Both the position numbers and the translations under genes were made by a program. Shown here piece by piece: positions 17,789-24,456 of a stretch of DNA of 41,500 bases. How positions within the stretch are numbered: position 1 is the first letter of the stretch; each line of letters starts with the position of its first letter. Below the pieces are notes generated by a model that did no database searches, was not told where the DNA came from, and saw only the letters and a program-made list of their open reading frames with translations. The DNA comes from Bdellovibrionaceae bacterium UBA6776 (lineage in GTDB: Bacteria > Bdellovibrionota > Bdellovibrionia > Bdellovibrionales > UBA1609). The DNA is taken from the NCBI GenBank assembly GCA_002453155.1, contig DKGG01000005.1, forward strand, positions 44,351 through 85,850, in the 5' to 3' direction.

Positions 17789-19034
17789 TGACGCCTCCTC
17801 TTTTCAACATCTGTTTGTCGAGTTTTTGTTTCAAAGTTTCAAGCTGTGAGAGCAATCCCACTTGGTTTTCAAACCGTGCCGCCAAATCCAACCGCCAACG
17901 GTCTTCGGAACCTTCAAAAAGCACATTCTTCATTCGAATCTTTGGCAACTGAGACGGAGAGATGGTTTCGTAAAGACTGTAACTGAAAACATCTGGAGCC
18001 GGAGGTGCGATCACCTGACCTTTGAATTCGCCCACTCGAAGTTTCAGTTCGTCCTCCACCTTTTGGGCCACAACCTCTCCGTCAAAACCCACACGAGGCG
18101 TGCGCATCCAAAGATCCCAATGACCGTCTTGATCCTTTTTAAACAGAACAAAATTCTCATTGCTCCAGGACCACTCGGGATTCTGAATCATCAAGAAACT
18201 TTCCGGAAAGGCTTTGAAAATTTCCTCATTGGATTCCAAAGCCAATCGGCGCCAAACCCAATCGGACAGCACAGGCTTTTGAGTGTTAAAGAGAGTTTCA
18301 AAAACTTTAGGACTTAAATAATGACTTTCTTCCTGCTGAAGGCCCCACACAAAGAAGTGTCCCCTCAGTTTTGTCCCTTTTTCGATTTCAATTTGATCCA
18401 ACTGTTTGTGGTCCAAAAACACATCGTGCAAAGCGCTGGATTCAAAGTGATCCACTCCCGCATTGATGGCCGCACTTTTTAAGTCGTTGATCGCTCGATC
18501 ATCCAAGCGAAGAATTTGAACCGATTGGTGCAATGGAAAAGGCTGGCCCTCATTTGCACTTCGACAATGAAGAGTCATCTTTCTTTGAGTCAAAGCATGG
18601 GACAGATGAATCAGCCAGTTTTCTTTAAAGGGCAGATCTCTGAAGAACTTATTGAAAACGGATTGTGACTTTGGAGTTTGAAGAACCCGCGCCAAATAAT
18701 CTTTGAGAAGTCCCACTTCCAAGTTTTTTTCCGCGTAAAAGGTCCCCAAGCTTCCTCGCAGCTCCAAAGGTCCACTTCGAAGCCACATGGCAAAACCCCG
18801 GTCCAACTCTGTGGAAGCCCGTGCACCCAACCAATCCAAATGGGAGGGAAGTGCTGGCGAAGGATTCACCATGGGAAAAGGACCGTTTAGATCTCTCCAA
18901 GAAAGGTGACGAAAGGCTTTGGTCAAATCTACAAGCCCAACAGACATTCCCCGTTGAACCAATTCGATCGCTAAGGGATCGAGCCTTCCAAAAGCCGAGA
19001 CGAGAACCACATCATAAACGGCTTTGGTCTTCAT
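17763..19034 (-). CDS. unknown protein inside the purine operon, Rossmann-like N-terminus
   Basis: A 423-residue protein beginning VYDVVLVSAFGRLDPLAIELV then RGMSVGLVDLTKA: a strand-turn-helix-strand pattern resembling a dinucleotide-binding fold, but without the standard GxGxxG glycines. The rest has no motif I recognise; the C-terminus (LLSQLETLKQKLDKQMLKRGG) is probably helical. The ATG at 19034 overlaps the purM stop in ATGA, and the 3' end overlaps purB, so it is tightly built into the operon. No signal peptide or membrane segment is seen. It could be a divergent flavoprotein-like or NAD-binding protein; its link to purine synthesis is by position only. Confidence 0.75.
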   Translation of the reverse strand: MKTKAVYDVVLVSAFGRLDPLAIELVQRGMSVGLVDLTKAFRHLSWRDLNGPFPMVNPSPALPSHLDWLGARASTELDRGFAMWLRSGPLELRGSLGTFYAEKNLEVGLLKDYLARVLQTPKSQSVFNKFFRDLPFKENWLIHLSHALTQRKMTLHCRSANEGQPFPLHQSVQILRLDDRAINDLKSAAINAGVDHFESSALHDVFLDHKQLDQIEIEKGTKLRGHFFVWGLQQEESHYLSPKVFETLFNTQKPVLSDWVWRRLALESNEEIFKAFPESFLMIQNPEWSWSNENFVLFKKDQDGHWDLWMRTPRVGFDGEVVAQKVEDELKLRVGEFKGQVIAPPAPDVFSYSLYETISPSQLPKIRMKNVLFEGSEDRWRLDLAARFENQVGLLSQLETLKQKLDKQMLKRGGVIDQQIHSP

Positions 19035-20059
19035 CCGTTGTAGCCTTCCCAGGCAGGATCTTTCAGCTGCCACTGGGGATCCGCATCGTTAGACGTCGAG
19101 GCCTTCACCTCTCCCAAATCGAGAAGTGAGAATCCCTCTTTGGACAAGTTCGACATTTGCTCGTCAAAAGAATCTGGGGCCACCACCAAAATCAAACCCA
19201 AACCACAGTTTAAAGTTTTTAAAAGATCCATCCACGCCATTTGGCTGCGGGTTTTCACTTCAAGGAAAGGAGCGGGAACGGGCCAAGAATTGATATGAGC
19301 CTCAACCCCTTTGGGAAGAATGCGAGTCAGGTTGTTCAAACCGCCACCCGTGATGTGAGCGGCCGCGTGAATGCCTCCGGCCTGAAGGGCCTTTTTCATA
19401 AGCTTTGGATAAAGAGCGGTGGGTTTCAAAAGCTCTTCCATCCAGGAATCCAAGTCTTGGGCGAAAAGCTTTCTAAGGAGGGAATATCCATTGGAGTGGA
19501 ATCCAGAGCTGGAAACTCCCAGAAGACGATCTCCCACTTGGACTTTGTGAGCGCCGATGGTTTTTTCCCGGTCCACGACGCCAATGGCGAAACCGGCACA
19601 GTCAAAATCATTGGCTTCATAAACTCCTGGCATTTCAGCCGTCTCGCCACCGATCAACATCATCTCAGATTCAAGGCAGGCATTTCTCACTCCAGTCAGG
19701 AAATCTTTGGCCTGATCCAAATGAAGCTTTCCGCAAGAGTAGTAATCGAGGAAAAAGAGCGGCGCTCCTCCAGTGCAAATCAAATCGTTCACACACATGG
19801 CCACCAAATCTTGCCCCACCCCTTGAAAGCGATGGGCTTTTGCCGCCAACTTGATTTTGGTGCCCACACCATCGGTGCAGGAAACCAAACAGGGTTCTTT
19901 CATGTCTTTAAAGTCTGCTTTGAAGAGAGCGGCGAAGCCGCCAATGCCATCAATTTGGAGGTGGGAATTGGGCCATTGCGGGCTCGTGGCCTTGAGCCAA
20001 TCCACAAGTGAGTCACCGGCTTCAATGTCCACTCCGGCCTGCTTGTAGTCGATTGCCAC
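19031..20059 (-). CDS. purM: phosphoribosylformylglycinamidine cyclo-ligase
   Basis: A 342-residue AIR synthetase, first gene of the operon. It closes the imidazole ring of FGAM using ATP. It shows DYKQAGVDIEAGD at the N-terminus, SCTDGVGTKIKLA, VGQDLVAMCVNDLICTGG, LIGGETAEMPGVY, SSGFHSNGYSL and the C-terminal ITGGGLNNLTRILP. The start is GTG at 20059 with a good AAGGAG site. The stop overlaps the next gene by 4 bp. Confidence 0.97.
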   Translation of the reverse strand: MAIDYKQAGVDIEAGDSLVDWLKATSPQWPNSHLQIDGIGGFAALFKADFKDMKEPCLVSCTDGVGTKIKLAAKAHRFQGVGQDLVAMCVNDLICTGGAPLFFLDYYSCGKLHLDQAKDFLTGVRNACLESEMMLIGGETAEMPGVYEANDFDCAGFAIGVVDREKTIGAHKVQVGDRLLGVSSSGFHSNGYSLLRKLFAQDLDSWMEELLKPTALYPKLMKKALQAGGIHAAAHITGGGLNNLTRILPKGVEAHINSWPVPAPFLEVKTRSQMAWMDLLKTLNCGLGLILVVAPDSFDEQMSNLSKEGFSLLDLGEVKASTSNDADPQWQLKDPAWEGYNG

Positions 20060-20092
20060 GAGGACTCCTTTATTGTTTGAGAAGTGGGCCAG

Positions 20093-20121
20093 AAGTTACC
20101 ACCGGAAGGTCTAGTTTTCAA
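20093..20121 (-). promoter_or_regulatory. possible promoter of the purine operon
   Basis: Minus strand: TTGAAA (20121-20116), 17 bases, TAACTT (20098-20093). The -35 matches 5 of 6 and the -10 only 3 of 6, but spacing and position (about 27 nt of leader) are right and this is the only long gap upstream of purM. There is no room for a purine riboswitch between this site and the GTG. Confidence 0.35.
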
Positions 20122-20175
20122 CCTTTTGAAAGAAGCTTCATTCTATCCTTTTCTGGGAGCCCTTAGACTAAAAAC

Positions 20176-20940
20176 ATGAATGGAAATCGCCTTCTTGCCC
20201 TGATTTTAGCCACTTTGACCTGGGGACTGCCTGCTTCTTTTGCGGAGACTTCTGGGACTGGGGAGTCCGTCCTTCTTGCCCAGTTTGATGCGGATGACTC
20301 CTTTGACCCTTTTGCGGACTACAGTGAGTTCGAAGCCGCGGAAGATGAAGAGGCGGACATCAATTTTTTCAGGAATGGGCGCTTTATCACCATGGGATTT
20401 TTTGGGGGGATGAGAAAGTGGACCGAAGGTTTGGGGGGGCTCTTGAATTCTTCCAGTCCCCACTTTGGATTCTTTTTGTCTTACTTTTTTGATTTGCGCT
20501 TTGCGCTTCAGTTTAGCTATTTGACTGGGGACCACAGCTTTAGCGTGAAGTCATTGCCTGGAACCGTGGCCACCGGAAATGTAGGCGTTCAGAACTTTGG
20601 ATTGGATTTTAAGTTTTATATGAACACTCAAAATGTAACCCGAGGGTTGGCCGCCTTTAACCCCTATTTTATTGCGGGGATTTCTCAAGTTTACCGAACC
20701 ACAAAGGTGGACGGCGTGACGGGTTTCGGCAAGGACACGGCCATGGGTTTTGATTTGGGCGGTGGGATCGAACTTCCCATGCTTCAAAACAAAATGTTTT
20801 TTGGCGCCCAGGCCATGTATCAGTTGGTGTCATTTAAGGATGAAAATACCGAGTTGGTTTTCGACAATCAGGAACGCACCGGAATTTATCCCACCGGCGA
20901 CAGCTACACCCTTCTTGGAATTCTGGGCGTGAATTTTTAG
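20176..20940 (+). CDS. outer-membrane beta-barrel protein
   Basis: A 254-residue protein with a signal peptide (MNGNRLLALILATLTWGLPA, cleavage probably after SFA). An acidic segment (DADDSFDPFADYSEFEAAED) follows, then about eight to ten amphipathic strands with aromatic ends (HFGFFLSYFFDLRFALQFSY, FNPYFIAGISQVYR) and a terminal phenylalanine (LGILGVNF), as required for barrel assembly. The family cannot be named with certainty. It is divergent from purM across 116 bp. No good ribosome site stands before the ATG; a TAGACT at 20164 could place transcription start at the ATG itself. A decayed repeat begins about 16 bp after its stop. Confidence 0.8.
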   Translation: MNGNRLLALILATLTWGLPASFAETSGTGESVLLAQFDADDSFDPFADYSEFEAAEDEEADINFFRNGRFITMGFFGGMRKWTEGLGGLLNSSSPHFGFFLSYFFDLRFALQFSYLTGDHSFSVKSLPGTVATGNVGVQNFGLDFKFYMNTQNVTRGLAAFNPYFIAGISQVYRTTKVDGVTGFGKDTAMGFDLGGGIELPMLQNKMFFGAQAMYQLVSFKDENTELVFDNQERTGIYPTGDSYTLLGILGVNF

Positions 20941-20956
20941 AGCTGTCGCTATCGAC

Positions 20957-21028
20957 TCCGCCCGCATTTGCCGTTCCAGCAAACCGCTTCCCGCTTACCG
21001 GAAGCCCTCCTTTACAAACAAAGACTTG
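20957..21028 (+). repeat. R1 copy A, truncated and decayed
   Basis: It matches the right two thirds of the element (CCCGCATTTGCCGTTCC, then the arm TTTACAAACAAAG), but the left arm and the GGACAC segment are missing. The hairpins are damaged: CCAGCAA replaces CCGGCAA, and CTTACCGG replaces CTTGCGGG. It lies directly behind the barrel gene stop. Confidence 0.8.
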
Positions 21029-21067
21029 AGGAATCACTTTTCAAAAAAAATCGTAACTCTTGTTTTA

Positions 21068-21210
21068 CTGGCCTTTCTTCAAATTCTTTATTTGTAAATC
21101 CGGACACACCCCTCCGTGGGTTCTACCCGCATTTGCCGTTCCGGCAAACCGCATCCCGCTTGCGGGAGGTCCTTCTTTACAAACAAAGAATTTAGAAAAA
21201 CTCCACCAAA
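21068..21210 (+). repeat. R1 copy B
   Basis: Left arm 21068-21098 (ending ATTCTTTATTTGTAAA), core 21099-21175, right arm from 21176 (TTTACAAACAAAGAATTT). The core has three hairpins in a row: GUGGGU-UCU-ACCCGC, TTTGCCG-TTC-CGGCAAA and CCCGC-TT-GCGGG. The linker ACCAAAGAAACGGTTAC follows, then R2 at 21259. Confidence 0.88.
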
Positions 21211-21258
21211 GAAACGGTTACTTATTTAAAGCTGTCTTTTTACGTTTTTGTTCACTCA

Positions 21259-21274
21259 ACTCCGACGTCGGAGT
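21259..21274. repeat. R2 palindrome, copy 1
   Basis: Perfect 16-bp palindrome ACTCCGACGTCGGAGT, 83 bp past the start of the R1 copy B right arm (21176). There is no T-run on either side, so it is not an intrinsic terminator. Confidence 0.85.
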
Positions 21275-21321
21275 CGCCACTTCTCACTTCTCTTTTTCTC
21301 ATTGCTCAAAATTGTATAGCT

Positions 21322-21451
21322 CCAAAATTCTTCTTCGCAAATCCGGACACACCCCTCCGTGGGTTCAGCCCGCATTTGCCGTTCCGGCAAACCGCTTCCC
21401 GCTTGCGGGAGGTCCTTCTTTACAAACAAAGAATTTAGAGAAAGACCACCA
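21322..21451 (+). repeat. R1 copy C
   Basis: The core is nearly identical to B (GGACACACCCCTCCGTGGG), with TTCAGCCC in place of TTCTACCC in the first hairpin. The left arm is decayed (AAAATTCTTCTTCGCAAA) and the right arm intact. It is displaced 243 bp from B and is followed by the same ACGGTTAC linker and an R2 copy, so B and C look like a diverged tandem duplication. Confidence 0.85.
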
Positions 21452-21500
21452 AAGAAGCGGTTACTTATTTAAAGAAGTTTTTTAAGTTTTTGTTCGTTTC

Positions 21501-21516
21501 ACTCCGACGTTGGAGT
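21501..21516. repeat. R2 palindrome, copy 2 (one mismatch)
   Basis: ACTCCGACGTTGGAGT, one base off the perfect palindrome. It is 82 bp past the start of the R1 copy C right arm (21419) and 17 bp beyond the HNH gene stop codon. Confidence 0.8.
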
Positions 21517-21532
21517 TGCCACTCCTCACTAC

Positions 21533-22555
21533 TCAAGAAATATCCCTCCGTGCAACCGAACCTCTTAAGGCTATTTTCTCGTACCCGAATTCCTTCATCG
21601 CTTCTCGCTGATTGCAGTGAAAGCACAAGAGCCTTAGATTCTCTTTCGTAGAACATCCACCCTTTGCAAACGGCCGGACATGATCCATGTTCAAATTGTG
21701 CTGGCTGCCACACTTCTGGCATCTTCCATCGTCTCGCCTCCAAACCTGAAATTTAACTTTTTGAGAAATATATCTGGAAGACTTTTGGATCCTGGATTTT
21801 CCACTCCCCTTAGAACCGGCCACATCATCCCTCGTTTGAACTTGCAACTCCGACGTCGGAGTTTGATCTGATTGCCCGTTTCTCTTTCCAAACTTTTTAA
21901 CTTTCAACGTCTCAACAGAAAGACCACACATACATTCAATCAAATCGGCCAAATTCATGGGAATAGATTTGGCTCCCAACAAGGATCTCACTTCCTCCAT
22001 TTTTCGCTTAAGCTCCTCTGACACAAGGATTCGATACTCCACATGGGTCTTTGTAATCTGGCGCTCCCGTTCTTTAGGCAAAGGCACTTCTGGGCTAAGA
22101 CTCAAAAGAACCTTTTGCCCCTCCCTGGCCGATTTGTTTTCAAGGCTTTCCAAAATCTGAAGCTTATCTGGAAGAATTTTTATGTTTCGCCGACCCTCGT
22201 TGATGGTCATTGAAGACTCTTTCCGGCTGGCCTGCTTTTTAATTTCTCGAAAATAACTTTGCGCTTGAGAAATGTTGCTAAGGCTCAATCTTCCATTCTC
22301 AATTTTTTGTTCGATTTCGGGAAGCTCCCTTAGCAGTCGCATGGCTTGAATGCGACGTCCCGCTTGCCCCTCACTGTATTTGAGTTCTTTAACGGCATAT
22401 TCGAAAAGACTTTTGCATCCCAAGTCACTAAAGAGTTTACGACGCTCCACCTCGCGAAGGTGATGAAGAATTTTGACCAGAGTGTTGCGCTCCGATTGGA
22501 TCAGTTGTTTGGTTTGAATAAGAAGGTCGTTGTCATTGAGGTGTTTGAGGTTCAC
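21533..22555 (-). CDS. HNH endonuclease-like protein with a DUF222-like N-terminal region
   Basis: A 340-residue protein. The N-terminal half is helical and charged (HHLREVERRKLFSDLGCKSL, then YSEGQAGRRIQAMRLLRELP), a pattern shared with DUF222-type and Bdellovibrio HNH proteins as I recall them. A variable linker (about 225-255) follows, then a C-terminal HNH nuclease domain from about 270: CQKCG, NMDHVRPFAKGG, ENLRLLCFHCN. Both zinc-type Cys pairs and the catalytic DH are present, so it looks intact. The GTG start has GGGAG six bases before it. The linker is encoded over a perfect R2 palindrome (21847-21862), and an R2 copy lies just past the stop. R1 repeats flank it on both sides. Confidence 0.85.
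   Translation of the reverse strand: MNLKHLNDNDLLIQTKQLIQSERNTLVKILHHLREVERRKLFSDLGCKSLFEYAVKELKYSEGQAGRRIQAMRLLRELPEIEQKIENGRLSLSNISQAQSYFREIKKQASRKESSMTINEGRRNIKILPDKLQILESLENKSAREGQKVLLSLSPEVPLPKERERQITKTHVEYRILVSEELKRKMEEVRSLLGAKSIPMNLADLIECMCGLSVETLKVKKFGKRNGQSDQTPTSELQVQTRDDVAGSKGSGKSRIQKSSRYISQKVKFQVWRRDDGRCQKCGSQHNLNMDHVRPFAKGGCSTKENLRLLCFHCNQREAMKEFGYEKIALRGSVARRDIS
21847..21862. repeat. R2 palindrome, copy 3, inside the HNH coding sequence
   Basis: Perfect ACTCCGACGTCGGAGT encoding part of the protein linker (TPTSEL). It is the only R2 copy in coding sequence in this window, and lies in the least conserved-looking part of the protein. Confidence 0.85.
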
Positions 22556-22583
22556 AAAAATCTCCCTTTAAAACGTTTAGGAG

Positions 22584-22592
22584 TTTATATCA
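22584..22592 (-). promoter_or_regulatory. extended -10 promoter of the HNH gene
   Basis: Minus strand TGATATAAA (22592-22584): TG one base before TATAAA, which matches 5 of 6. No good -35 is found at 16-18 bp, as expected for an extended -10 site. Transcription would start near 22577, leaving a short leader with the GGGAG site. Confidence 0.5.
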
Positions 22593-22802
22593 TGAGAATT
22601 TTGAAGATGATTTTCACAAAGTCGCAGCTTTCTCCTAGACGACCTTTAAACCAACCCCATTGCCCGAAGAATGATTGCAATTAATAATTGATCAAATTTT
22701 TTAAACTTTAAGGCAAAACGATTCTTACAGCGCAATCACGACGGTCAAAAAAACTGTCAAAGAAATTTATGGAATAGAAACTATTACAAGAAATGCCGTC
22801 TC

Positions 22803-22949
22803 TTTGATGGCCTTTCTCTTAATTCTTTGTTTGTAAATCCGGACACATCCATCCATGGGTTCTACCCGCATTTGCCGTTCCGGCAAAACGCTTCCCGCTT
22901 GCGGGAGGTCCTTCTTTACAAACAAAGAATTAAGAGAAAGGCCATCAAA
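22803..22949 (+). repeat. R1 copy D, complete, with perfect 35-bp inverted arms
   Basis: Arms 22803-22837 and 22915-22949 are exact reverse complements over 35 bases (outer end TTTGATGGCC, inner end TTTGTAAA). The 77-bp core contains the GGGTTCTACCC, TTTGCCG-TTC-CGGCAAA and TCCCGC-TT-GCGGGA hairpins. The sequence ATCCATCCATGGG differs from CCCCTCCGTGGG in copies B and C. No R2 copy lies beside it. This is the best-preserved member of the family here. Confidence 0.92.
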
Positions 22950-23005
22950 ACGATGGATTGCTATTTTTTTAAAACGCGTCTTCAAAACAAAAAAATCAAT
23001 CTCTT

Positions 23006-23920
23006 TTACAAATCCCAGTCCGGATCTTGCTTGTAGATCTCAAAAGGATCGAATTGAAACTTTCTATGGTTCTCTTCCCGATTGTATTTTTGAATTTCTT
23101 CATAAGCCATAAAGCCGTGCTGCAGAATTGCTTTGGTCCAAATGTCCGAACGCTCCGAAGCTGTGAATGATCTTCTTTTGTTCTCTGCATAGTTGCAAAA
23201 ACTCAAAAAGTTGCCGCGAATCCCCTCTAGCGTTTCGCATTCCTTATAGCTGCGCCAACTGAATCTTGCATTGATGACCATGGACTTCTTGGGGAAATAG
23301 ATATCCCCATGTTCATTCGCAAAAGCCTTTCTTAAAGCACGTGCCGCAATCACTTTTAAAACACGATCTGATGCCGAAGCTCTCAAACTCTTTAAGAGAA
23401 TCTTTCCATTTTCCACATGAAACTGAAAATACACATGACCTGTGTGGTTGTACTCCGACAGGTAGGGATTGCGTTCAATGTTTCGATGAATCGCTCGCCA
23501 TAAGGATTCGGCGAATGAAATCTGTCTCGTTGTGAGCTTCCGATTTCTAACAAATCCTATTCCATCATAGGATTTTGAATTGGTCCAATCACTGGACTCT
23601 TCAGAATCCGAAGACTTTGTCTTTCCAGGTTTCAAATTTGAAAATGAAAATTGTGATTTGAGTTTCTTTAAAGAAATCTTTGATCGAGAGAGATTTTTTG
23701 TCGATTTCAATTGGCGCTCTTGAACCTTTTTACTGTGAGATAAATCCTTGCCAGCTTCCACAACTGATTTTGGAGTGCTTTTAATTTCGATCCACTGAAG
23801 GGTCTGCTTAGGGACTTTGGAGGATTCCTTGGAATTTAGAAATAGGGAGAAAAGAAGAACATGAACTCCCGCAGAGAATAAGACAAAAGGAACCCATATG
23901 TTCTGATTTTCACTCTGCAC
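23006..23920 (-). CDS. TonB-like protein with N-terminal membrane anchor
   Basis: A 304-residue protein with one N-terminal membrane helix (VPFVLFSAGVHVLLFSLFL, about 10-28), a lysine- and serine-rich middle (50-125), and around 140-215 a TonB C-terminal-like domain (LWRAIHRNIERNPYLSEYNH, GHVYFQFHVENGKI, then ASDRVLKVIAARALRKA). TonB-type proteins reach across the periplasm to outer-membrane receptors. The last 85 residues are an extension I do not recognise. No exbB or exbD is nearby. The GTG start has no ribosome site, and a promoter at 23928-23955 would start transcription at or next to it. The gene lies between R1 copies D and E. Confidence 0.7.
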   Translation of the reverse strand: MQSENQNIWVPFVLFSAGVHVLLFSLFLNSKESSKVPKQTLQWIEIKSTPKSVVEAGKDLSHSKKVQERQLKSTKNLSRSKISLKKLKSQFSFSNLKPGKTKSSDSEESSDWTNSKSYDGIGFVRNRKLTTRQISFAESLWRAIHRNIERNPYLSEYNHTGHVYFQFHVENGKILLKSLRASASDRVLKVIAARALRKAFANEHGDIYFPKKSMVINARFSWRSYKECETLEGIRGNFLSFCNYAENKRRSFTASERSDIWTKAILQHGFMAYEEIQKYNREENHRKFQFDPFEIYKQDPDWDL

Positions 23921-23927
23921 TTGTCGA

Positions 23928-23955
23928 GTTTTACAAAACGCAATTTCCTGGTCAA
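23928..23955 (-). promoter_or_regulatory. promoter of the TonB-like gene, possibly leaderless
   Basis: Minus strand TTGACC (23955-23950), 16 bases, TAAAAC (23933-23928). The -35 matches 5 of 6 bases. Transcription start would fall within a few bases of the GTG at 23920, which agrees with the missing ribosome binding site. Confidence 0.45.
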
Positions 23956-24013
23956 CGAAAGACCACAGATGAAAGAATCTTCATTTCACTTTCACGACTG
24001 AAGTCTATCGCAG

Positions 24014-24037
24014 CGCTACTCCGACGTCGGAGTAGCG
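24014..24037. repeat. R2 palindrome, copy 4, extended to 24 bp
   Basis: A perfect palindrome centred on GACGTC, with the R2 core extended by CGCT and AGCG on the two sides. It is 77 bp from the inner edge of the R1 copy E arm (24114). This mirrors the R1-R2 arrangement of copies B and C in inverted orientation. Confidence 0.88.
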
Positions 24038-24075
24038 TAACCAAAATTTTAAAAGGTGACTTCAAAAAATAACCG

Positions 24076-24230
24076 TTTCTTTGGTGGTGTTTCTCTAAAG
24101 TCTCTGTTTGTAAAGAAGGACCTCACGCAAGCAGGATGCGTTTTGCCGGAACGGCAAATGTGGGTAGAACCCATGGAGGGGTGTGTCCAGATTTACAAAT
24201 AAAGAATTTAGAGAAATACCACCAAAGAGA
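24076..24230 (-). repeat. R1 copy E, inverted orientation
   Basis: Arms 24076-24114 and 24192-24230 match as inverted repeats over 39 bases with about five exceptions, two of them G-U in RNA. The arm sequence (GGTGG...TTTCTCTAAA) differs from that of copy D (GATGGCCTTTCTCTTAA), but each is complementary within its own copy. The core runs opposite to A-D: TTTGCCG-GAA-CGGCAAA, GGGTAGAACCC, GGGGTGTGTCC. Confidence 0.88.
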
Positions 24231-24253
24231 GATTTAAAATTTTTTAAAATAGA

Positions 24254-24390
24254 TTTTTTCTAAGTTCCTTGTTTGTAAAGAAGGCCCTCCCGCAAGCAGG
24301 ATGCGGTTTGCCGAAACGGCAAATGCGGGTAGAACCCATGGAGGGGTGTGTCCAGATTTACAAATAAAGAATTTAGAGAAATACCACCAA
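24254..24390 (-). repeat. R1 copy F, inverted orientation
   Basis: Displaced exactly 165 bp from E, sharing its right arm and the downstream AGAGATTTAAAATTTTTT. The left arm is shortened (TTCTAAGTTCCTTGTTTG). The central hairpin has loop AAA (TTTGCCG-AAA-CGGCAAA) where E has GAA, so the stem is kept and the loop changes. Confidence 0.85.
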
Positions 24391-24420
24391 TGAGAGATTT
24401 AAAATTTTTTGAAATAGAGT

Positions 24421-24456
24421 TTTTCTAAGTTCCTTGTTTGTAAAGAACTTAGAGAA
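24421..24456 (-). repeat. R1 remnant G: arms only, core absent
   Basis: The F left arm recurs 165 bp on, but then passes straight into GAACTTAGAGAA, making a 12-bp stem with one wobble pair around TTGTTTGTAAA. It looks like an element that lost its core. There is no T-run, so it is unlikely to be an efficient intrinsic terminator for the adjacent peptidase gene. Confidence 0.65.

Larger units (their letters stand above)
20941..21532. other. non-coding repeat field between the barrel gene and the HNH gene
   Basis: These 592 bases hold three copies of repeat R1 (A, B, C) and two of palindrome R2, with short AT-rich linkers. Open frames crossing it (for example 21060-21485) simply translate the repeats, giving the same peptide twice, and have no start signals. 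I see no gene here. Confidence 0.75.
22556..23005. other. intergenic region: HNH promoter and R1 copy D
   Basis: 450 bases. Next to the HNH gene is an extended -10 promoter; 22680-22800 is AT-rich with one small hairpin (GACGGT-N7-ACTGTC at 22740-22758) and nothing else recognised; 22803-22949 is R1 copy D; the remainder is an AT-rich linker to the stop of the TonB-like gene. Confidence 0.7.

Noticed and set aside
19241..20011. 256-residue plus-strand frame opposite purM
   Set aside because: Shadow of purM; no start signals and the protein has no recognisable feature.
20060..20175. Purine riboswitch before purM
   Set aside because: Only about 115 bp separate the divergent genes and the predicted leader is about 27 nt; no aptamer-like three-way junction seen.
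21259..21274. R2 palindromes as intrinsic terminators
   Set aside because: None of the five copies is followed by a T-run on either strand.
21060..21485. 141-residue plus-strand open frame across R1 copies B and C
   Set aside because: It translates the repeats; the same peptide (HTPPW, then PAFAVPAN) appears twice, and it lacks a ribosome site. Similar short frames cross the other R1 copies.
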